A DNA stretch of 64,000 bases from Diphasiastrum complanatum. Lineage: Eukaryota > Streptophyta > Lycopodiopsida > Lycopodiales > Lycopodiaceae. The stretch spans positions 44,331,054-44,395,053 of the forward strand of contig CM055109.1 of NCBI GenBank assembly GCA_029204225.1. Direction: 5' to 3'. The notes under the pieces were generated by a model. It was not told the DNA's origin, did not search any database, and worked only from the letters and a program-made list of their open reading frames with translations. Both the position numbers and the translations under genes were made by a program. Position 1 is the first letter of the stretch. Every line of letters begins with the position of its first letter. Positions 35,085 to 47,095 of the stretch are shown here, in pieces.

Positions 35085-38000
35085 AGTAGGATTTATAGGG
35101 ATTGAAGCCAACAAGATTCGCCATCAAGCTAGCGGATCACTCCTGTGTAAAACCGAAGGGTGTATTGCCAATATCCTTGTAAAAATAGCAGGCATGTAGT
35201 TTGTGATCACCTTTGTAGTAGTAAATATATGTGAATCTCCATTTGCATATCGTGTTTTACTGGGAAGACCATGGTTGAGGACAGCGCAAGTAGTACACAA
35301 CTGGGGTACGGGGAAACTCACCTTTGAGAACAGAGAGCAGGCTGTAAAGGTCGATCCAACCACATGGGCAGTGAAACCACTTGCACCCAAGGTTGATGAC
35401 GAATCATCCATGACAGATCACACAATAGATCACCCAAGGCAAGCCAAGGGTGGTCACTATGATTCAGAGACGGATGTCGTGAGATGGATGGATGCATTAG
35501 CAACGATTGACTGCCAAGCATGTCAATATGAATCAGATCCTGAACCCAACACATCTTCACCCAAGTGTTACACCATGGACACACCAATTACATTTGAAGT
35601 GAATATGATAAACGTAGCATGGCTGTCAGCGGAATCTATTGAGAACCCAGTGGACAATGATTTAGTCCCTTGGCAACATGCTTTGACTTATAACAATAAG
35701 ACTGAGCTGACTGATGAGCAAGTCCTACAACACATGGACCCAGATCGTTATGGAATTAAGAAAGTACAAGCCCAACCGCCGCAAAAATTTGCTATGGCAA
35801 AGGTTTCAAGGATAGATCCACCAAGGGCACCTGCGAACAAGAAGAACCAGTTGAAGCAATGCTACAACTAGGTGATCCAATGGAGTGTTCTACCCAAAGA
35901 AGCTATAGCTGTAGTGGATGTTGATATTTGCAACCACGAGGCGAATGTCACACCAGTTCCGAAAAAAGACAACAAGGACAAATCCACCGATATAACAACA
36001 AGAGACAAAAAGAAGGTGTTGGATTCCTTGAAGTCAATCAGGATAAACTTTGATACAGCGTCATCCTCTACTCAGATGACAGAGAATCAAAAGATGGCCA
36101 GTCAGGCTAAAATCGATATGCTGAAGAAGGAATCTCGACGAGCACAAGTTCACGAGATGCCTAAGACTTTCAAGAATTATACCTTGGACGACATGGTAAT
36201 TATGTTGTCACAAGTCCAGCGAGAGCCTCTGATCAAAGTCAGGTGCCAGCGAAACAAGTCTTCGAGGGACCTACGCGAAAGCAACCAATGAACCTTGCCG
36301 AGCCAAGTGAAGAAGAAAAGATAGTGCATGTGGGAGAGCAGTTAACGCCCACCCAATTCAAAAGGCTACGATCACTTCTGGTAGAGTGCAGGGACTGTTT
36401 TGCCTGGAATTACAACGATATGAAGGGCATCCCACCAATAGTAGTCCAACACACCATACCCTTGGTGGATGGAGCAGTCCCCAAGGTGAGTTATTACTAC
36501 AACTACAACCCGAACTACATGGAATTGATCAAGCAGGAATTGCAGAAGCTGTTAGACGTAGATTTTATTTACGAAATCAAGCACACTGAATGGGTATCGC
36601 CGATAGTTATAGTATCCAAGAAGAATGGCAAAATGCGAATCTGAGTGAATCTGAAGGCGCTAAACGCAGTCACCAAAAAGGATCATTTTTCTTTGCCCTT
36701 TACGGAAAGTGTCCTTGACAGAGCAGCTGGAGTCGAAGCCTATAGTTTTTTAGATGGCTTCAGTAGTTACAACCAAGTGAAGATAGCACTCCAAGACCAG
36801 CATGCAGGCGGTATTCAAAGAGTATTTGCAGAAATTTCTGGAAATTTTCTTGGACGCTCTGTGTGTACATGGACCAGACTCTGAACACTTATCCAATTTG
36901 GAGAAGGTGTTACAAAAATGCCGCGAATTCCAGATCTCCTTGAATCCAGAAAAATGTCAATTTTGGATTACTTGATTCTTGGCCATATAGTGTCTAGACA
37001 CGGGATCGCCACAGACCTATAAAAAATCAGGATCATTGTTGATCTACCACCTCCAAGAACAATCCGCAAGGTCTACATTTTTATGGGTCATGCTAACTAG
37101 TACAGGATTTTCATTCTAGATTTTGCGGAGTTAGCACAACCAATTTACAAGCTCACAACGGATCCAAATTGGAATGAGAAAGCCCTAAAGGCTTTCAAAA
37201 GACTTAAGGATGCATTGGTTTCAGCACCCATCTTACGGGGTCCGTTGAGTTTCATGTGCATACGGACACATCGAAGTATGCAGTTGGAGCAGTCTTAACC
37301 CAGCCAGGAGAACACAAAAAGGATTTTCTGATCCGATTTGCAAGCCAACAGCTCAATGATACAGAAATGAAATATTCAACCACAAAGCGGGAAGCACTGG
37401 CAATGATATATGTGGTTAAGAAGTTTTGGCATTACCTGATGACCACACACTTTGTCTTTTATACGGACCATCAACCCTTGAGCTATCTCGTTAACAAAAC
37501 TTGCAACACAGGGAGAATCACTCGACGGCTACTTATGTTGTTAGAGTTTGATTTTCGGATAGTAGTTCGCAAGGGAAAACAACACTACATGGCAGATCAT
37601 GTATTGCATATCAAAGAGAAGGAGGTTGACCCGACGATGAGCTGCCTGATGCTACCTTATTTTATGTAGACACAGTACCAGTATGGGCTGCTGACATAGT
37701 TGAATACCTAATGAGGGGCCAACCAGACAAATCACTACGAAAGGCGGATCAACGAAAATTGATCTTGAAGCTAGACCTTATCAGTTGAATGCTGACCAAT
37801 TGTACCAAAGAGGACCAGATAGGATTATTTGGTAATGTATTCTTCCTCATGAGGCCACCCAAATAATTTCTCTTTCACATGAAGGCATGGGTGGAGGCCA
37901 TTTTGCATCCGACATTACAGTTTGCAATATCTTACGATCAGGATGCTGGTGGCCAATGATTCATAAGGATACGGAGGAATACCTGAGGAAATGTGATGTG

Positions 38001-38092
38001 TACCAAAGGGCAAGGAGATCGACGAGATTGAATTCTGACCTTTTGCACCCGGTCCTAGCCCAAGCACCATTTGAAAAGTGAGGATTGGATTA
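35085..38092 (+). pseudogene. Athila/Tat-like Ty3/gypsy pol (PR-RT-RNaseH-IN)
   Basis: The protease part reads KLADHSC.KPKGVL and VLLGRPWLRTAQVV (35100-35290). A long linker follows to 36290. RT starts with WNYNDMKGIPPIVVQHTIPL, then FIYEIKHTEWVSPIVIVSKK and NGKMRI* (TGA at 36642 in place of Cys), VNLKALNAVTKKDHFSLPF and YSFLDGFSSYNQV. A deletion removes the ...PFGL.NAPATFQ... box. In the next frame VFKEYLQKFLEIFLDALCVH shows the FLDD catalytic pair as DA. RNase H (HTDTSKYAVGAVLTQPGEHK; YSTTKREALAMIY; YTDHQPLSYLVNKT) is open from 37256. The integrase zinc finger (HEGMGGGHFA...CDVYQRARR) ends at GLDYIGP near 38092. The family assignment is by RT/IN style. It is inactive. Confidence 0.85.
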
Positions 38093-38345
38093 CATTGGTC
38101 CAAATTACTTTTCTCTGACACACTAGAAATTTCAAAAATAACATCTCCATTATATCTAGTCAGAATTACTTGCACCTGCAAAATATTTTTCACTCTTTCA
38201 GTCACCTTTTGCAGCTTGTTGCTTGATGGCAACATACTAATCAATTCAAGAATGGGCAATCCATCCGATATAGGAGCATCAAGATTGTTCAGCCTTTGCA
38301 CTGTATAAGGTGGACTGGCAATAAAACACTAAATTGGAGATCCGA
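38093..38345 (-). other. Short unassigned coding-like patch
   Basis: On the minus strand a frame of about 75 codons runs through PPYTVQRLNNLDAPISDGLP and ends near 38095, preceded by an in-frame stop. TATTTTGCAG within it resembles a splice acceptor. It may be an exon fragment of a host gene caught between two retroelements. No family is recognised. Confidence 0.25.
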
Positions 38346-38429
38346 GCTCATCAACATCCACAATGTCCATCTTATCTTTCTCAAAAAACCTCGTATGCCC
38401 TGACATAGCATTTTCAATCAATATATTAT

Positions 38430-38825
38430 TTTATAACCATGATCCTAGTTCTTGGAATAGTAAGAAGCAAACTTCTACTATTTTATCCTCTACATAAGCC
38501 GAATACATTGCTACTGCACATGCTGGAAAAAAAAATCTGGTCAAGATGCCTCTTATCAAAACTTGGTCTTACTCTTTCATAGCCTACAATGGTTTATTAT
38601 AATATTCAGAGTACTATAGCTTTATTTTTTATTCAAATTGAGATAAAGTATCAGTATGTCAGAGACAAAATACTTAATCAAGAGACAAAAATTACATTTC
38701 ACAAAACCCAATGTATGGCAGTAGACATTTTTACAAAGGCATTATCAATAAAAAAAAAAAATCATTACAAATTTAACAATTTGTTTAATCTAAAGATCAA
38801 GGCTTTTCAAAATCCACATTAAAGA
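38430..38825 (+). pseudogene. Family F Ty1/copia RNase H end
   Basis: Motifs: a SWNSKKQTSTILSST-like start (38452 on), EYIATAHAGK, DKILNQETKITFHKTQCMAV and DIFTKALSIKK, followed by the pol end and a purine tract AAAGAGGAG. The catalytic-acid region and everything upstream are missing. Confidence 0.75.
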
Positions 38826-38829
38826 GGAG

Positions 38830-39010
38830 TGTTAGATTTCTATCTATGATAAAATCAAAGGTAATGTGAATCTTTTGTAAACACTTGTACATATTTTATT
38901 ATTTTCTAGGAATCAAAACCATTGAAATTGTTAGGGAAATTACGCAGATCTATAAAAAAATGTAATTTATCAACGTTACTGACAAAAAGAAGAAGCTAAT
39001 TATGTTGTAA
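38830..39010 (+). mobile_element. Family F copia 3' LTR start
   Basis: TGTTAGATTTCTATCTATG follows the purine tract directly. No second copy is present, so the right border is not defined. Confidence 0.5.
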
Positions 39011-40004
39011 CAAATTATTTAGTGACTTAGGATCGTGACCCATTAAGGATCAAAATAAGCAAAGAGGTAGTAGTGACTGGCATATTTTTCATATCTATTT
39101 TTTTCTAAATAAAAGGAGCGTGCATTGCCCACTTCCAATACTCTTTTTTGTTTGATGAATGATCCATTTTTCTGAGCAGATGCATAATCTTTTTTACAGG
39201 CTGAATTGATTTTAAATTTCATGATTGTATAATATTGATTCATAGTAATTTAAAATCAGTATTTGTTGTCTAAGTGATTGCACATTTATCATTTTTTCAC
39301 AACTATGTGAATGTTTTTATGAGATATTTGATAAAAATGCAGCAAAATAAACCCATTTGATCCTAGAAATGATGAAAAAGCACCTACTTAAGATCCAAAC
39401 AAGATTCCTAGCTTATCTTGGCTTGAACTCCATGAATTAGCTCCAAAAACCTTCACACGTGTGGATGTACTGCCTGTGTACTGTACCTGCAACTCCAATC
39501 TCATTCAATGATCATAAAAAATCATATGCCAATAGCATTCATCAATCAAATCATAAACTCAAACTAGTCAAGAAGGAAAATCTCGATTTTGCTCATGATT
39601 GGATGGAAATCCTATCACATATTTATAAATGTAGAGCTCGGATCTGAGCATAATAGGGCTTCTATGCATTCATCATAACCTAACCCTAACATCTAGCCTA
39701 AATATCCACTTGATCCACCCTAATTAGGGGTCAAGATCTCAAGATCCCAAAACAATGAAAAACATGCCATTTTTAGCTCCTAGAATCTCTCTAGCCTATC
39801 AAAGCACTATTTGGACTCATTCCAAAAGTGCCAGTCCTATGCTAGGTTAGGAATGAGACTTACAAAGAGTATCCTATGCTATTTGGCACGTGTGACAAGC
39901 CACAACATGACCATAATACAATTTACAAGCAATATGACCAAAATTGGTCAAGAATTGTGAAATTTTAACAATATTAATTCACAATTTAGCTTGATGAAGC
40001 TATC
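39011..40004. other. Interval with no gene recognised
   Basis: AT-rich. It contains CACACGTGTGGATG near 39455, similar to the CACACGTGTG box in family B LTRs, so part may be a decayed LTR. Its borders are not visible. Confidence 0.35.
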
Positions 40005-41335
40005 ATGGATCAATAATAATTACATGCATAAAAACAGCATAATTATTGCGTCCTTGATGTATGTAGTGAGTATGATCACTCATTACAATAAGAACATATT
40101 TTGAGCTCCAAGTTGTCAAATGTAGTGAGAGCTCCATAAAGGTTGTCTTCAAGATCCAAGTTTTGTCTTTGGTAGATTGTACGTTGTTCTTGATTCGGTG
40201 CACCGTACCTTGGTGTTGCGTTGGGTGCCCCTTGATGGTAAGGATAAGAAGTCTGATAAGGACTTCTCTTCTGTTGACCAATCCGGGGGTTAAACAGGCA
40301 AAATGTCGTATCGTGTGATGTTGCATTGCACAGATGGCAGAATCTCTGTGTCAGTCTCAGATTTTGCTTTAGGACTAGACACTCGTTCGCTATATGGTTT
40401 TGCGCACACTGAACACCATACATTCTCCCGTCATGGATACTGTAGATGGTTTGGTTCCGGTTGATGTGGTGTTACTGCTACAGCTCCCTGTAAGGCTTTC
40501 AGTTTCTTGTCAAACTATGTCGTAAATTGCTCCATTTGTTGTTTGTGTAATTTTGTCATTTGCTCCAATAGCAGTTCTGTGGATAGAGCGGATGCGTTTG
40601 ATGATTACGATGCTAACGAGAGAGTAGGAGTGTGGGTGGATGGATCATCATCAGATCCCTCGTCCTCTTCCCTGATGGCATCTTCCATAGCTTCTTGCAG
40701 AGTAGCGTACCGCTCCCGTCGTTTTAGTTCTCTTATGATGCTTTGTGGTAGTCCGGCTAGGAACCACATGATCACTGCATGATCGGGAGTTAGGGCTACA
40801 CTGCACTTGGATCGTAGGTGTTTGACACGTTCAATATAGTCCTTGACCCTTTCTTGTTTTCCCATCTTGACTTTATTGAGCAGGAGAAATGGGTCTTCCA
40901 GGAACTTTCTTGTTTAAAGCGCGTAATGAGCGCTGCTTTTACCGCTTCCCAAGTAGATTTTTCTTCCTCTTACAAGTTAAAAATCCAATCCTGAGCCACT
41001 GCCAATAACTACATGGGAAATTCTGCAGGTGTCCGTTCGCCGTAGATTTCACAAGCTTGCTCGTAGATCTGGGATCGGATGGGATCTGATGATCCGACAT
41101 ATTTTGGTATTTCCATCTATGGTGCTCTCCGGACTGCTTGCAAGGGAGAGACAGGTACGGGTTGGCCCATTGGATCCATTGGTGCTGGTTTTGGTTCTGC
41201 CTCTTGTTGCACAGTTGCTAATCTGGGAAGGTGTGGTGCTTGATTTGCTATCCTTCGTGCTATTGATCATCCCGATCGTAGATTCATCCGATGGTGGGTT
41301 CCAAAGTGATTGGATCTTGCTTATACAGTAGGATG
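40005..41335 (-). pseudogene. Athila/Tat-like Ty3 gag with zinc knuckles
   Basis: On the minus strand gag begins near 41335 (weak N-terminus with stops). It has the Retrotrans_gag core: WEAVKAALITRFKQ, KVKMGKQERVKDYIERVKHL and HAVIMWFLAGLPQSIIRELK. An acidic segment EDAIREEDEGSDDD follows, then a Gln-rich stretch. Two zinc knuckles come next: CAQNHIANEC (first Cys pair incomplete) and a full CHLCNATSHDTTFC (CX2CX4HX4C, near 40355-40310), plus a third, broken CSYCNE. Frameshifts occur near 40870, 40600 and 40430, with several stops. It reads away from the LTR/PBS at 42.6 kb, as expected for a 5' half. Pol does not follow: the element is cut at about 40005. Confidence 0.8.
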
Positions 41336-42592
41336 CAATTTGGATCTTAAGGATCTGATCGATCTAATCGGCCGAAAGTGTAATTTAGGCCTTTTGCGAT
41401 GGTTTTTTCTTGATAACTTTTTACTCCTTGCACTGATTGACTTGAGATTTTGACAGTAGCTTGATCTGATGTAGATCTTTTCACTGATCTGATTTGCAAG
41501 GTTTCTCTTGTGTGAGAGTTGGTTGTGCGAGAGTTTTTTAGCTATTTTTGCAGATAAAAAATTTGATATCTCTTAGATCTTTGGGAAGTAACTCTCTCAA
41601 GGATCACAGTAGCTGGATCTAGGTCAGATCTCACTATGGAATTCTCTGCGAGAGTTAACTCTCGCACTAGGTGAAGATCTCACTGTTTGCGAGGGTCCAG
41701 AACCACTATTTTGGCTTGATCTTCACCAAATCTCTGTACTAACTCTCGCAAGCTTTATCACTAATGGAAATGGAAATTTTGAATCGATTGATAGGGTCTG
41801 CGAGAGTTCCTACTGGAAGGATTTGTTGGATCTTCAATTTTTAGTGATTTTTTAGCACTTAAACCCAATTTTCTGCTCACTGGAGTCAAACTAACTCTTG
41901 CAAGCTCTTCTGTGTCCTGGTGTCACTGAGATGGAACTTCAAAATCCTCTACGAGAGTTCTTGCCCACTGGAACTGAAAATTTTGGTGTCTGCGAGGGTT
42001 CATTGGTACTTTCCCGTCTTTTATTCACAAGGAACTCTCGCACAAGCACTCAGACATCAAACTAACTCTCGCAAGATTCTCTGTGTCCTGGTCTCACTAA
42101 GATGGAACTTCAAAGGGCTTTGCAAGAGTTCTGGTGATGATTTGGATTTTTTTGGATTTTTTCAAGGGTTTTTTGAATTTTTTTTATGATTTTTCTCTGA
42201 TTTTTGCAATCTGCTTGGAACTAGCTCTCACAGGCTTCTATGCATATCTGGGACAGTACCTTGGAGCTGCTGCCAGTCATGCAAGGGTTAATTCACACTG
42301 GTGTTGGAGATATAAAAATCTGATGAGATTTTAGGCTCTTTTTCCCTCCAAAAATGCAGATTTTTGGGTTTTTTGGCTGGTTGGTTTGGGTTGCAAGCCC
42401 TTAGAGGCTGTTCAGGGCCTCCTCTACCCTCTCACACCTCTTTCGCTAGCTGTGAACAATCCAAACACAACAGAAAAAAAAAAAAAAAAAAACTGAAAAC
42501 TAACTCTAAACTCCCAAAAAAATCTACCTAAAACTACTCTAAAAAGCAAGAAAATAGCTAAAATGCAACTAAACTAGTTAGTAGAAACCTAT
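41336..42592 (-). repeat. Ty3 leader with repeated AACTCTCGCA motif
   Basis: The leader between PBS and gag carries about 14 copies of (G)AACTCTCGCA or its complement between 41518 and 42290, in both orientations. The plus-strand element at 215-445 has the same motif. A poly-A run lies at 42474-42491. Confidence 0.6.
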
Positions 42593-42609
42593 CCCCAGCA
42601 ACGGCGCCA
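42593..42609 (-). other. Primer binding site, tRNA-Asp
   Basis: On the minus strand TGGCGCCGTTGCTGGGG complements the 3' end of plant tRNA-Asp (one mismatch to TGGCGCCGTTGCCGGGG). One base separates it from the LTR. Athila-type elements are known to use this primer. Confidence 0.85.
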
Positions 42610-42610
42610 C

Positions 42611-43400
42611 TGTAGGGTCAAAGATCTTGCGTAGTATAGCCCTCCCGCCTGTCAACAAGGGTTAGTTAAGCATAGATACTACTTTTAGTTAGTTTCTTAC
42701 TTTGCATCTAACTCTACCTCCACTAACACTACTCACACTAACTCTACTCTTCCTAAACTAGCTTCATCATGATTTTGTGTGAAGAGAGAGGATAGAATAG
42801 AAGAGGAATAAGAAGGAGAAGAGAGGAAGAGAGAGAGATGAGATGGAGCTCAAATGTTCAATGTCATTGCTCATGGAAAAACCTTAACTAGCATGAACCA
42901 AAAAGCATGGGAAATGAAAATAACAAACAATCACAACAATAGCATAAGCAAGAGTGATTAGCAAATGAGGATGCTTGAGCTCTCAAAATGATAGAGTCTC
43001 CTCCTCTCTATTAAGCATGGAAATAGTGTACAAATGATGTCTTTTTATAAAATGGAGAAGGCCCTTGCCCCAAATTCCTATTGGCTAATATTTACATTGA
43101 TCCTATCCATTCATCTTGGACCCAACTTGATCCAGGGGTCCATAAAAAGTACATTGAAACTCACAAGATTCATGTGAGTCCCAATCTGGACCCAACTCTA
43201 AAAAGTAATCTTCTAAGTTTAAAAATGACTTTGGGCCTCTAGTTTAATTTTAATTCAAAGGACCAAGTCTATTTTATTTTATTTACAACTCAAGTTTGCG
43301 TGCTCATTGGGGCATGGGCTTACGCGCGCAGGATGCCATGCCCTCGCAACACATTTTATTGGTCGAATCTATTTATTTACAATTCGTTGGGAATACCCCA
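42611..43400 (-). mobile_element. Athila/Tat-like 5' LTR (790 bp)
   Basis: On the minus strand it starts TGGGGTATTCCCAACG and ends GACCCTACA, and is followed by the PBS. It is a reverse-orientation match of the LTR at 3988-4795. TATA (TATAAAAAG, minus) is near 43049-43041. The tRNA-Asp-like U5 block is at 42654-42631. Its outer border abuts a (CT)n tract, which is (GA)n in element sense. Confidence 0.85.
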
Positions 43401-43401
43401 A

Positions 43402-44117
<716 letters not shown>

Positions 44118-44760
44118 CCCTGGCACCTAGACTAAATTTGAAATTGTCAGTACTATAGTGATTACGTAGCAAAATAATGAATTATCAGACAAAAACAATA
44201 TGAGACTTATCAGCTACAAAACTATCATAGAGATGCATACATTATGATATAATATTGAACGCAATAAATGATAAATTGATTCAGCATGAAACAGATGATG
44301 ATGAGCACAAGACAATTGTGGATAGAAACCGCATACTCTAAGCTATCTCTGAGTAATTGAAGATCTCTATCTAAATGCACTTTCACTAATAAGCAGTAAA
44401 CGCTAATAGCAAAACTCTAAATGAACTCTAAAGAACTGAGCTAGAATGCTCAAGCCTGAGTGTTCAAGCTTGAAAGCTTGAGAGAGCTGCTACTTGATTG
44501 AAAATAATAGAAGTATGATCAGCTATTAATACTAAGCAAAAATGCGGCAAGTCCAATAGGACAGCTAATTAGTTCGTAGATCTTAATGGCCAGTTGGCCA
44601 TCATGAGCTGGCATCCATCCAGTTAGTACTTCCTAGAAATTGAATGATTCTCGAGTATTTCTACAGACTGTGTAGAAACATGCATAAAACTGTAGAGCTG
44701 CATAATGTAGTGGATGAAGATTAAAAATGATTAGTCGATAATCAGGAGAATAATCCAACA
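44118..44760 (-). mobile_element. Family A copia LTR, isolated and truncated
   Basis: On the minus strand it begins TGTTGGATTATTCTCCTG at 44760 and aligns with the other family A LTRs (GAGCATTCTAGCTCA, the ATGTATGCAT region, CTACGTAATCACTATAG) to about 44118. The TATA box is changed to TATTAATAG. No pol is attached, so it is a decayed solo or truncated LTR. Confidence 0.75.
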
Positions 44761-44830
44761 TAGAAAACCAAGTCTAGCTGAAGATAGCAGGAGTTTGGCA
44801 AGAAATTCACCTCCCCTAGTCCTACATTAA

Positions 44831-45193
44831 TTAGAGGAGTTCTAAATCCAAAAAAGACCCTTTGTAAAGATTCTTTTATATTTTTTCTTAAATTTTTCTT
44901 ACACATGGACCAATCAAAACACTCAAATTTGAAATCTACGTAACGTAACTTTTTGAGTCCACAATTTGATTCCACACTAAAAATGGCATAACTTTTTAGT
45001 GGTAAATCCGCATTTAGCGGAGTTTGGGACATTTTGACAAGGGCTTTCCAATGATATGTTAGATCACATACTTCTCAGCTACGATTAAAAAGTTATGGCA
45101 AGTCAAAAGTATTAGTGTTATAATATTTTAATAATATAAACTACATCTTGCATGAATTCTTAAAGGGTCTTTTTGGAGCTCAACTCCTCTAAT
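44831..45193. mobile_element. MITE with terminal inverted repeats (copy 2, 363 bp)
   Basis: The left end ATTAGAGGAGTTCTAAATCC and the right end (reverse complement ATTAGAGGAGTTGAGCTCC) form imperfect terminal inverted repeats of about 40 bp, including AAAAAGACCCTTT. The inside is AT-rich and non-coding, with the CATAACTTTTTAGTGG and CTTTTTAATCGTAGC blocks. A second, truncated copy lies at 21869-22193. Size, TIRs and lack of coding fit a non-autonomous DNA transposon. The target duplication is unclear. Confidence 0.7.
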
Positions 45194-45319
45194 GAAAGTG
45201 GCTGACACTTAGGAACAGTCACCACAAGAGCTTACAGAGATAACTTTCCTTGAAGATCAGAAGGATAGCACTAATAACCTACAAATAGCAATAGTGCTGC
45301 ACAAAAATGGGAAACACAG

Positions 45320-47095
45320 TTAGATACCCACACGGATGATCGTCCACCAGAAGTAGAGATAGGTGAGCCTTCGACACAGTATGACAGTGAAGAGGGGATT
45401 CTTAATCCAATATCTGAGTGGAAAGCCATGTTTGAAAGCGAAGTTCAATCAAATTTGGATAAAGGATGTGAGGAAGAAGTCATAAGTGAGGACCCATGCT
45501 TTGATTCAATAACAGAGAGTAAGATCAAACTGAACTTAAATTCGACCAAGACCAACCATGACAAGAAGATTGTGGTGGAAAAAATTTTATCTGAGAATGA
45601 CAACTGCCCACAACTCACCCAACTGTGCAAATACCTAGCCCTACGCTTATCACTCTGAGAGTAAGGAGGGTCACCAAGCCAATACTTGGAATTCTTTAGA
45701 GAATTTGGAGGCACTTATAATCTAGATAGTTTGATATTTGCAGTAGCTACCATACAAAAAACATCTACAAAAATTGTGCATCAGTTTGTTAGGAGATTCG
45801 GAGGATTAGTGCACCAAATAAACCTGAGTTTTACAATGGAATTACCTCCGCAAATGCTACTTTATAGCATTAAGATGACTTCTAGGTAATATCCAGCTAG
45901 TGGTACGTCAATCTAGAGTCTCATCATTGGAAGAGGCGATATCTAGAGCCATGATTGTAGAAGAAGCACACATCACCACACATGAATGTCAAGACATGAG
46001 AAATCCGATGCTAGATAGTAGTCGATAGACACTAGGGCACGAGTTGCCAAGTATGAGATAATTACATCTTACAGGACTATCACATACACCTACGAGAGGA
46101 CTGGACCCTCAAAACTTCTTGAAGCAGAATGTGATGAGGAAGAGAGAGTGCCAAGTAACGTTGAGTTATTAATTGACTTTGTAGAGGACCATGGAGGGAA
46201 ACATAGGATTGGGTCAAATTTACACCATTATGGGCTAGCCAATCAGGAAGCCCAAACTAGTGGAAATATAGATATGTGGTCTAGATATCATGATAATATC
46301 CCTCAGGATAGATGAGCTGAGACCAACAACAATAGGCCCCTGACACCTAGGAAAGAGTCGATGGAAGGGTGTAATCGGCAGGTGAGTCTTGGGAAGGCCA
46401 CTAAGTCTAAGGAGACACTACCAACGATATTTAGCGATCAGGCTATACCTTCTGAGGAGGAGGAGGATAGCAATGCAGAGGAGCCAATATGTACTACCCC
46501 ACTAGACCCACCCCCTAGATCTAGAATCATAGATCCAACTCCAGCAATTCCGGAGAGTGAAGTTATGGACCCACATGTCCCTGATGCCATTAATCAAAAA
46601 CTAGTCAATATAGGTGATTTAGTTGGCAATATTGAGTATACAGTAAGTGCGCAAACACCGACAGGCCACACTAGCAACGAATACCAAAAACATATCCAAG
46701 AAACCCAAGTGGCATTAATGGATATATTCCATTGAGAAGGAGGCATGCCTGGCTATGTTTGGCTATGTCTCTTAAGAAGATATCGAAAACGAAGGGCCTG
46801 AACTAAAAATCAGAGAGGAAATAAGGAATACTATACCTCCAACCATGGATGAACCCTATGATATGGGAAGTATATTCGATGTGGTAGGCACAGATCTTCC
46901 ATTTCTACCATGGAATTCAAACATACACCAGAGTCACCCACATCAATTGAGAAATCTGAATAGTTTAGCCAGCCTCCTATTCCATACGTCATGATAGACC
47001 TGCCACAGAAGGTGAATACCTCGATAACAAGATTGATGTTGGGTAAGCAACATGATGGAATCCACCCTTATCCTTGATGGGATGAAGGGCAGATA
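45320..47095 (+). pseudogene. Broken acidic gag-like polyprotein relic
   Basis: Open patches in order: 45320-45655 (acidic, GEPSTQYDSEEGILNPISEW and later PCFDSITESKIKLNLN); 45686-45889 in another frame (EFFREFGGTYNLDSLIFAVA, KIVHQFVRRFGGLVHQI), which resembles a retrotransposon gag core; 46045-46735 with one TGA (46314), acidic and Pro-rich (SEEEEDSNAEEP); and 46755-47000 (EDIENEGPELKIREEIRNTI). No zinc knuckle, protease or RT was found. A Ty3-like gag is the best guess; a host gene with introns is not excluded. Confidence 0.4.

Noticed and set aside
36386-36589. 67-codon ORF inside the Ty3 RT
   Set aside because: It is an alternate frame of the RT segment.
42593-42654. A tRNA-Asp gene
   Set aside because: The 3' end and internal parts are present but in the wrong order and without a cloverleaf. 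They are the element's PBS plus a U5 block.
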